From NCBI RefSeq assembly GCF_008831285.2, contig NC_045146.1:8382972-8446971 (forward strand): a DNA stretch of 64,000 nucleotides. Reading direction: 5' to 3'. The notes under the pieces were generated by a model. That model searched no databases. It saw only the letters and a list, made by a program, of their open reading frames with translations, and was not told the origin of the DNA. The stretch comes from Nymphaea colorata. Its lineage: Eukaryota > Streptophyta > Magnoliopsida > Nymphaeales > Nymphaeaceae. Below, one piece after another: positions 56,578 to 64,000 of the stretch (positions within the stretch are counted from its first letter, which is position 1; every line of letters starts with the position of its first letter). The translations under genes were made by a program, and so were the position numbers.

Positions 56578-58341
56578 TATGTACCATGTTGCATGGATAC
56601 TTATGTTACATTGGTATGGATACGAGTGCCCAGTCTGGGTGTGATTGTCAGTGTTTATTTCTGTTTTTTGACGTGCTAATATCCTTTGGTTTTACTAGAG
56701 AACGTTGAAGTTTTACTTGTAGGATTGTTTTTGAAGTAGACTAGGAATTGTGGCTGTTGTCCTGTGTTTTTGATAGAATTTTCACCAAATTAACAATCGT
56801 TTTTAAATATAAAAACGACCTTCAAATTTTTTTTGTTTTTTATAACTAAAACTTCTTTGGCATATGTAAAATTGCCACCATTCAGTTGGACCAATTAGGT
56901 TGGATTTGCAACATTATTTAGTAGTCTTCATTTTTTTTAGAAATTTTGGATCTTTAGTCATTAAACTCACACGACATTGGTGGAAAGGTTTGCTTTGTTG
57001 TTTTTTTTTTTAGTGAAATTTTATATCTTATAGTTGGTAAGGATTCAACCTAGTAAATATAGGTTCACTTCTTCGTTTTTAGGACATGTGTATGTTCTTA
57101 TAAACTGTTTTATTTTTTTTGCTTGAATTCTCGATTTATTTAGCATAAGGTGCAAGAAAGGAGTGATTAGATAGGTGGGGATAGAGTAAAATAGATGATT
57201 TGTATTTGATTTTTGAATTCGATAGTTCGATTTTTGAATTGGATAGTTTGATCTTCCCTACTTCTATAAGAGAGCATATGGAGTTCTTCTTCTACCAAAC
57301 AAATCAGTCTGGTTGCATAAAAACTCCTATTTTGGTAGAAGAGAGTTAGGTGATATGCCATTTGATGTCAAGTACTTTTTTAAAAGAGAAAATTTTTTAT
57401 TGTGCCTAAAAACATTTTAAAATTGTCTTATCATGCAATGATATGTCTTCGTTTTGTTCTTACTACCTGCCCAAGCAAAAGGAAACTTTCAAGTTTTTTT
57501 TGTTGTCAATCATTAAAAGAGGAAATCTGGAAAAATCCTATGAAGCTGAGAAAGTCAAGACTAGAAGATGCTATTGACTCTAGTGATCAAGTGTTTGTAA
57601 GGGTTTAACAGGAAAATATCCTAAGAGAGAAGCCATAATGTCTTATAAAATATTGTCAGGTAGCAAAATAAGAGTCGAGGGATGGGCTCGGGGCTTGTGT
57701 AGTTCTTCCTCTAGGTTAATAATTAAGAGTACCGGGTAGGCATATAGGTGATTTATGTCTATGCCGCGAAGATAATGACTTATGAACTTTTGGCACGTCG
57801 AAAACCCGCAAGGTGAAACGGGTTGATATGTGACAATACTACACATGACCACCAAAGCGGTGGAGCTTCGTAGTAGCCTTTGGGGTGGTGAGGTATTCCA
57901 TCAATGGTGAAGGTCGGCCTGAAAAAGAAAATCAAAAGCATGAAAAAATGAAAAAGCATAAAACCAAATGCGGAAAAAAAAAGAAAGAAAAAGAAGCAAA
58001 ACCAAGAAAAACAAAAAATGTGCCTGTCAAGAGATAAATGGCATGAAGGCTGAACTCGAAGGAATTGAAATGCAACAATCTTTCATGGATGTGCGATCCT
58101 TGGGTCAATATCTACTCTTCTTTTTGATTTTCTAAGACGTTGAGGATGATTACTTTATGTTCATTTTTTTTGAAATTAAAAGGCTTCCCTTCTAGAGATT
58201 CAACAACATTGATGTGAAATGAATCCCGATTCATGTACGGTATTGAGGGTAAATGAAAGGCATATCATTTGCACAACACGAGCACTTTCTGCTTATGATT
58301 TAAATCGAAGATTTATAAACTATTTAAAAGTAAACACTTGA

Positions 58342-58696
58342 TTAGATTATATGGCCTTATATGGCCCAACCGGCCATAGGCCGCGCTAATGAGATGATAA
58401 AATGGGTACAAAATTCTACTCTACAAAAGCATACAATACATCAATCAAATAATATATTATATAGGTATAGGGCTATACGGACTCAGTCTATTAGTGAACC
58501 ATCTCCCCAGGGATTGTGAAAGATGTTCCACTCAAAATATTCTTGTTATTGCTTCGACTCATATTCCCCAAAAAGTGGATCCCGCTCTAATAGCTCCGAA
58601 TAAATCAAATACATGCACTAAGATACGAAGGCTTGACTTCATAGAAGCCGATATATGAAGAACTAAGTATAGCCCATATACTATATTCTATGGAAA
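58342..58696 (+). other. Foreign patch in copy B with plastid-derived DNA
   Basis: Copies A and B agree up to cacttga and again from aaagcccaactc. Between them copy B has 355 bases unrelated to the 358 bases of copy A. The central part is plastid ycf2 (next entry). The flanking parts (gggctatacggactc, catagaagccgatatatg) also look organellar, the first resembling the 3' end of a plastid tRNA gene, but this is uncertain. Confidence 0.8.
58484..58634 (+). pseudogene. Plastid ycf2 fragment in nuclear DNA
   Basis: On plus it reads [20 protein letters not shown], then [20 protein letters not shown] and NTCTKIRRL, which follows plastid Ycf2 (ATPase-like region) almost residue for residue. About 50 codons, open, no start or stop. 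It is a nuclear plastid insertion, or a piece that travelled through the mitochondrial genome. Not functional. Confidence 0.9.
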
Positions 58697-59110
58697 AAAG
58701 CCCAACTCATCAGTGTTCTTGTGGATGTACGGTGGTTTTGGAAAAGCCGATTCATGTTGCACGAGAGTTTGATCTTGTACTTCAAAATCAAGTTTTTATT
58801 GTAGGTTATGATTGTCAAATGTCTTGTTTTACCTAATCATAAATCATTGCCATTTTGGATGTACGTGAAGTTCATCCAACTCTTTGTTGGCACTGGGGGC
58901 CAAATTAGAGCTCTATAGATGAGGTTGTTGTCAAGCTTGAATGTTCCAATGAATGGACCAACATGTCGCTACTTAGCAATGTCTTGTCTATCGGCCATGC
59001 TTTTGGTCTCCCTAGAGTATTATGCATGCATTCTTTCTAGTTGGCATGTGTTGTTGCATTTAAGTTCCAGTTGTGTTGTATTATTTATTAACTATATATA
59101 TTCTTGATAG

Positions 59111-59228
59111 GTGATCAATCTTGCAAATGCTCCATCAATTGTTGGCAAGCATTTAGACGATGAGTGTCCTGAAGATTTCATCAAAGTCCTTATTCTCTTT
59201 GTTTCTTCTTTTTTCATGTTGAGAAGAG
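59111..59228 (+). pseudogene. Clathrin heavy chain exon relic
   Basis: [20 protein letters not shown] is the clathrin heavy chain repeat-region signature (family form [23 protein letters not shown]). It follows an acceptor ttcttgatag and ends at donor gtaatt (59229). After VLIL the sequence loses the SVRSLLPVEPL consensus. A single exon with no clathrin neighbours. The protein coats endocytic and trans-Golgi vesicles; this fragment cannot. Confidence 0.85.
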
Positions 59229-59695
59229 GTAATTCTTCTTTCTTTCTCTCTCTCTCTCTCTCTCTCTAAATATTTCAATGTCTGCTTTTGCAAGATCCCA
59301 TATATTCTTGACCTTAAAGTATAAGACTAACTTCTGATGAAAAAAATTGAGAAACTGTGGAAAATCATAAACATAATGGCAAAAATAAGAATGAAGAAGT
59401 CAATAAAAATGAGAAATAGGGCCAACGATAGTGGTCCTACTTGAGTCTAGCAGCAATCTGCTGCTACATGGTTGAGTTACGTGCACATGGATCGTGTTAC
59501 TTAGCCAATTCCTTTGGCTTACATTTTTCTGAAAAATTATGGCATTACAAATTATCTTCTGTTCGAATGTGCTACCACATTGATATTGTATTAGCTAATG
59601 ATTGGACACTTTGGCCCACTTAGTTACTTTCCATGGGATGGGCCATGGCCAAAAATCTTATTTGTTGTAGTGATCAATCATTTTCCTACTTGTAG

Positions 59696-59797
59696 ATTTG
59701 CAGAGCTGCTGGATGCAAGCCCATCCTTGCCGTATCTGATCTTCTGGAATCCAGCCAAATTCTTGCCTCTTTTTGATGAAGCCGCGACATGGCCCAG
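59696..59797 (+). pseudogene. MCM-family N-terminal exon relic (MCM9-like)
   Basis: FAELLDASPSLPYLIFWNPA then KFLPLFDEAATWP, with acceptor tcctacttgtag and donor gtaaca. The pattern of a short acidic helix, a P..L..LIF segment and FLPLFDEAA fits the N-terminal A-domain of MCM helicase subunits, best MCM9 among plant types as far as I can judge. Isolated exon, no partner exons seen. Confidence 0.55.
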
Positions 59798-60807
59798 GTA
59801 ACAGGTCATTATATTGGGTGATATTTGAGGGAGGGAAATTCTTTCATGTTTTTGATGGACGTCTGGAAAATGAAATCATGCAGGAACTGGTGTTTGAAGC
59901 ATGCAAAAGTTGCAAGGAGATGGTGTTGAAGGAGTCCTTGCATATGCACATGGTTATGTGGGCGGTTCTCCATTGGAGTGTTCCAGTATATTTATTTTCT
60001 CAATAAGCTTTCTTTTTTATTCTGTTTTGTTATGGATATATGTTGATACATCAATTTAGTTGATTCTTGGTTTTGCTGTTCAATTTGATAGAAGTTTTTC
60101 CAAGGATTGGTTGTTTGAGACAAACACAGAGGGATTAGTCTCACTCTGAACGGACCATGATCAGAAAATGCAAGCACATGTACGTCTTATTTCTTTCCTG
60201 CTTCTCTCACATTTTACTCTTGAAATATGAGTGTTGTTCTCAGTTGCTTACCTTTTGTAGTTTCCAATGATGATGAAATTAGCACAATTGGTATAGGCTT
60301 TTAAATGGAAGTAAACATCAAATGACATAGAAGTGATCACTTTTGGATGATTTTGGTTCTTCTCCATTTATAATTTTATGGCTATTTCAGAATATTCGCG
60401 TGTGCATAATTAATCCATAGGGAATGTTAGTGGAAGGTAGAAATGTACTTGGAACTCTCTCTCTCTCTCCCCCCCCCCCCTCTTTTATGTACATATCTAT
60501 GTACGTATCTATGTACATGTACGATGGTTATTCTAGGTAGATATTTAATTTTTACTAAGCAAAAACTTCTTTGAAGAAAAGGAGAATCACAAACGAGTAA
60601 CGTGCAAATATCTCTGTATCTTACTGTACCATAAAAATGTTCAAGTGGATGAAGAGTTTGCCTTTTTATATATAAAGTTATTTGTCAGTTGACAAAAATT
60701 GTGAAGTGGTCTTTTATCTGTTGTTTCTGCCATTACATCTAATCGTTGGAGTTAAATTTTGTTGTTCAATTAATCTCCTTTTCCCACATGGATTTCAATT
60801 TTCCTAA
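59798..60807 (+). other. Intergenic DNA with a possible small exon relic
   Basis: Around 59865-59990 an open stretch (MQELVFEACKSCKEMVLKES) has no recognised relative. A CT/C run lies at 60456-60482. The remainder is AT-rich. Confidence 0.4.
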
Positions 60808-61320
60808 GGGGCCTGGCCTGGAAATATCCTGTAGCAGAGGAGATAAAATTTGAACTTTAAAATTTTTCTCATTCGATCAAACATGGAATTATATTTTTGA
60901 CCGTTAAACACGTTTCCGAAAATATTTTTCTAGAAATTTGTTTCCACCGTGAGGGGTGGAAACATATTTCCAGGTTTTTTTTTCCTGCCCGTTAGGGTAC
61001 CCACACATTGCCTCCCTCTCCCTCCTGCCGCAGGCCCACAGCTGCCTCCCTTGGTCGCCTCCTCCTGCCTGCTGCTCGTCGTCTTTCTCGCCCTCAAAGT
61101 CTCCTTCTCCCCTCGTCGTCTCTCTTGCCCTCTGAGTCTCCTTCTCCCCTCGTCATCTCTCTCGCCCTCTGAGTCTCCTTCTCCCCTCCTCGTCTCTCTT
61201 GCCCTCTCACTCTCCTGCTCCCCTCCTCGTCTCTCTCGCCCTTGCTGAAGAGCTTCCTTGCTGAAGAAGAAGCTCTTCGTCTCTTCCTCTCTCGATTGTT
61301 CCTCTGTCGAAAGGTTAGTG
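60808..61320 (+). mobile_element. Third Harbinger-like end with leader-like exon
   Basis: After TAA (60805-60807) the sequence GGGGCCTGGCCTGGAAAT looks like the TIR of this family with a 7-8 base loss. It is followed by the same subterminal order as the BPC-bearing element (ctgtagca, ggaattatatttttgaccg, a tttccacc/ggtggaaa hairpin, cccgttaggg). Then comes CT-rich leader-like DNA with a 37-bp tandem repeat, ending gtcgaaag before a donor gttagt (61315). No opposite TIR is found in the window. Confidence 0.65.
61073..61241 (+). repeat. 37-bp tandem repeat, about 4.5 units
   Basis: Units of the form ccctcgtcgtctctcttgcc followed by ctctgagtctccttctc begin at about 61073, 61110, 61147, 61184 and 61221 (partial). 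Adjacent units differ by few bases. Confidence 0.85.
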
Positions 61321-61378
61321 TTTGAACATGAATGGTGAAGATTTAGGGTTTTGTTGTTTTTCTGGATTCGGTGGTCAG

Positions 61379-61943
61379 CTTTTGGTGTTGGGAACCCTTT
61401 GCTTAGCATGGCGAGAATTATCAGAATATGAATATAGAGAATGGTCTGTGTTGTTTAAAGAGGCTAATGCTTCTCTAGTTGACAGGGAGGTGAGCTGTTT
61501 AGTTTTGAGATCTTGATTTTTCTCTACTTTCTGGTTTCTGTTCAAGTGATTCTTTCTGACTGAACTCTGGCTTTGGTGAAATGTTTGAGTCGTATAATGA
61601 AGATGTAAAGTTTGTCAATGCATGCAAATCATTCCCTTTAGTGGAGAAGTGCTGAAGTTTGCCAATGTTTGGAACACAGTCTTGAGGTTCTTGGAGTTGC
61701 TGCAATAGAAGACCATCTGCAGGTGATTCTCTTTTTCCTGGGGAGTATTGTTTCGTGCGAGAGCTTTCCTTCTGGTTTGACTTGAGTAGATTGCATTCGT
61801 TTTCTTTTGGATGCCATTGCAGGAAGGTGTTCCTGAAACAATCGATCTGCTTCGGGAGGCCAGAATCAACTTTTGGATGCTTACTGATGATAAACAAGAT
61901 ACAGCCAGTCAGATAGCGCTCTCTTGCAATCTAATTTCTCCTG
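61379..61943 (+). pseudogene. P4-ATPase (ALA2-like) three-exon relic, copy C
   Basis: Three collinear exons remain. 61379-61489 has LGTLCLAWRELSEYEYREWS and SLVDRE with donor gtgagc. 61651-61722 has AEVCQCLEHSLEVLGVAAIE and DHLQ with donor gtgatt. 61823-61943 has [20 protein letters not shown] then [20 protein letters not shown]. In the last exon the conserved TGDK is TDDK, a change at the catalytic-region Gly. The first two exons are not directly joined in the expected frame. Homology to the tandem segments continues to about 62285 and then stops. It follows the leader-like exon of the Harbinger-like end on the same strand. Confidence 0.9.
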
Positions 61944-62413
61944 GTTAGTCGTGCTTCATTCTTCTTTTCTCACGAGCCCAGGTCACTTTGTCTCATGAAG
62001 GTAGATTGTCACAAAGAGCTGAAATGTTTTCTCTTTTTGGCATTTGATAACATTCGTAAAGAAAATAATATTTTACTATATAAGATCATAAACTTTCTTC
62101 TGCATGCAATCTGTATGTGGATGTGATCAGAATGTGGTTTTAGTTCTCTTTTCTTCCTTCATGCTAGATCTTCAGTATGTAGATGAAGGGAAGACGCCCT
62201 TGATCTTGTTTTGTGCTGCTGTTGGTGGAGACTCAGGCCTGCACAAATGATGTAGGCATTCGTGAGAAAGCTAATAAGAAGACTGTATTCTTGGTAAATC
62301 CAGAAAATTTGGTTCAGATATATAAAAATTATAGATAAATGAGTCCGTTAGACTCAAACTGTTGCTACAGGAGTCAAACTTTTGGGTTTGAAAGTCAATT
62401 AGATTATCCAAAA

Positions 62414-62415
<2 letters not shown>

Positions 62416-62471
<56 letters not shown>

Positions 62472-62490
62472 GTGTGTGTGTGCGTATGTG
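62416..62490. repeat. (TA)n(TG)n microsatellite
   Basis: About 54 bases of alternating TA followed by tgtgtgtgtgtgcgtatgtg; an AC run follows at 62524-62540. Confidence 0.97.
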
Positions 62491-63112
62491 TTTATGCAGA
62501 AAAAGGGCATTATGGAAACCAAAACACACACACACACACAAAGCAATCAACCTTTCGCTATTAACAACCAACTGGATCTGATATTGTGCTTTCCCCTACC
62601 ATTAAAAACAAACAAAACGCAAAATATATTTGAATATTCGAAGAAAGTGAAATACCACTAAAGACTATTTTTTGTAAAGAGATTATAACAAAGTGTGCCA
62701 AATAAGTACATGAGACTAACATTAATCCACAAAATATATAATATTAATAAATATAAAAGATAGCGAATGTAAAACCTTATCTCTAAGCATGCTGCAACAA
62801 GGTATCCTTCCGTGTTCAACAGTGAAATTTCATGTGTACCTGTAAACAAAATATATAAGATTACAAATACAAAAGAAAGGCTGATATATCAAAAAGTTGC
62901 AGATCATAACAAATGGAAAAAAAAAACACATAACCATGTACATAGTTATATAATATGGTAATACTGGGCCAATAGGGTAATGGGATAGGGTTATTGGTAA
63001 CATACTATACTGTATGGTATATGATGTTATAGATATCGTATATGAACAAACATGTTATATAATCATCTACTAAATAGGATACATTTACTTATACTGCGCA
63101 CCATATTATATA

Positions 63113-63141
63113 TGGTCATAACCCCTATACAGTTATGACCA
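63113..63141. repeat. Hairpin with 10-bp perfect stem
   Basis: TGGTCATAAC (63113-63122) and GTTATGACCA (63132-63141) around a 9-base loop. Confidence 0.9.
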
Positions 63142-63412
63142 AATAACATGGCTTATCATCCTATTTGTTATATATATTATGATCCTTATGACCATTATAT
63201 GTATACATCTCTTTATAGTAATATGAATAGTAACTCATACATTATACTATACTTCACCAAGGGCAAACATAAACAGTAATAACATGGTTATAGGGCTATG
63301 AACCTATTCTCATCATAATAGTATATTCCAGTATGACATAACACCAGTTGCCTTATAGTAAATGGGATACTACTCAAAACCAATGTTGTAAGAAGCGTAC
63401 AAAATAAACCGA

Positions 63413-63444
63413 CTCAAGGCATTTTAAAACAAAAATGCCTTGAG
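63413..63444. repeat. Hairpin with 13-bp perfect stem
   Basis: CTCAAGGCATTTT (63413-63425) and AAAATGCCTTGAG (63432-63444) around the loop aaaaca. Confidence 0.92.
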
Positions 63445-64000
63445 GCCTGTGGAAGTCTGGAGCCATCGCTCAACGTCAGAAATCCTTTGCAACTGTAAGT
63501 TTCTTTGAATCTCTTTTGGATGATATGTTCCTCTTTGTCTCTTTCTCTCGTCGCCACTTTTCTCTCTCTGTCTCAATCTCTGTCCATGGGCCATGGCCAC
63601 CCCCTCGCTCTCTCAACTCTCTGGTGGCCAGAGTTGCTGTCGGCGTATATTGCGTGCAATTTGCAAGTAAAAGTGTATGTATATACACTAAGTATACTTA
63701 AAATAAGTAGGCCTTAGTGTAGATATCTTCTTTTACTTTTTGTACATATATTCCTTTCATTTTCTGGCTTTGAACAAAGTCAACTAGGTTATCCACCAGC
63801 TAGTGCTAAAGGTCTCTTTTATACAGAGATTGATCCCCTACTGAAAACTATCTTCTTTGTACTTTCAAGTATTCTTACAATAAACTTGTGAGCATTTACC
63901 AAGTCTTGTGTTGTGACTTGGAGTAAATTTTTCTTTACTTGAAGAGAAATTTACAGAAAACATGCTCTAGAAGTAGTACTGGCGAAGAATCTTGTGGAAG

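Larger units (their letters stand above)
55944..59110. repeat. Tandem segment, copy B (3167 bp)
   Basis: Same order as copy A from gatcataaactttcttctg to ttcttgatag. It lacks about 36 bases near 56096 that copies A and C have, and 54758-55115 of copy A is replaced by the unrelated patch 58342-58696. It ends at the clathrin exon instead of the ATPase exon. Confidence 0.9.
62286..64000. other. AT-rich DNA without a recognised gene
   Basis: It contains a microsatellite (62416-62490) and two hairpins. Between is a stretch (62930-63380) rich in ATAGGG, TATATGG and GGTCATAA phrases. The last 220 bases (gtgttgtgacttggagtaaa, ttacttgaagagaaatttac) read like an LTR or leader of a retroelement running off the window, unproven. 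Confidence 0.45.

Noticed and set aside
60930-61409. Minus frame of 159 codons with Arg/Glu repeats
   Set aside because: Antisense reading of the 37-bp CT-rich tandem repeat and leader.

Overview
The window is plant nuclear DNA, most likely from an angiosperm with a repeat-rich genome. It contains Ty3/gypsy chromoviruses, Ty1/copia elements primed by initiator-Met tRNA, PIF/Harbinger-like TIR elements, and fragments of plant genes (RUNKEL-type kinase, BASIC PENTACYSTEINE factor, an ALA2-type P4-ATPase, clathrin heavy chain). I see no complete host gene. The only long intact coding region is the polyprotein of a young copia element at 9480-13829. No rRNA, tRNA, CRISPR or bacterial-type features were seen.

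Layout. 1-4771: 3' part of a Del/Tekay-like gypsy element (RNase H end, integrase, chromodomain, 3 kb LTR). 4772-8738: AT-rich DNA with a 252-bp tandem duplication. 8739-14063: complete copia element with identical 240-bp LTRs, 5-bp target duplication and open polyprotein. 14064-18860: degenerate satellite-like DNA, a 299-bp duplication, and a rearranged gypsy remnant in which antisense integrase sits next to a sense chromodomain and LTR start. 18864-20056: non-coding Harbinger-like element with long purine and pyrimidine arms. 21162-21261: assembly gap of 100 N. 21262-32790: minus-strand gypsy element with 3.1-kb LTRs and a frameshifted polyprotein. 33184-35954: RUNKEL-like kinase pseudogene. 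36571-44596: TIR-bounded element carrying a minus-strand BASIC PENTACYSTEINE fragment, itself split by a second, decayed copia element (37429-42862). 44597-51800: intergenic DNA with a MITE, a duplicated leader-like segment and large AT microsatellites. 52361-59110: two tandem copies (period about 3.58 kb) of a segment with P4-ATPase exons; the second copy holds a plastid ycf2-derived patch. 59111-62290: clathrin, MCM-like and further P4-ATPase exons, plus a third Harbinger-like end. 62290-64000: AT-rich DNA with hairpins and no recognised gene.

How the parts relate. The two copia elements belong to sister families, one young and one decayed. The three Harbinger-like ends share the TIR theme GTTTGATGGC, a subterminal region and, in two cases, a leader-like exon followed by gene fragments, suggesting a family that carries host DNA. 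The exon fragments from 52 to 62 kb lie on the same strand, keep splice signals and come from unrelated genes, as expected of transduplication (Helitron or Pack-type) rather than a working locus. The LTR pair flanking the gap differs mainly by single-base indels, so some frameshifts there may be assembly errors.
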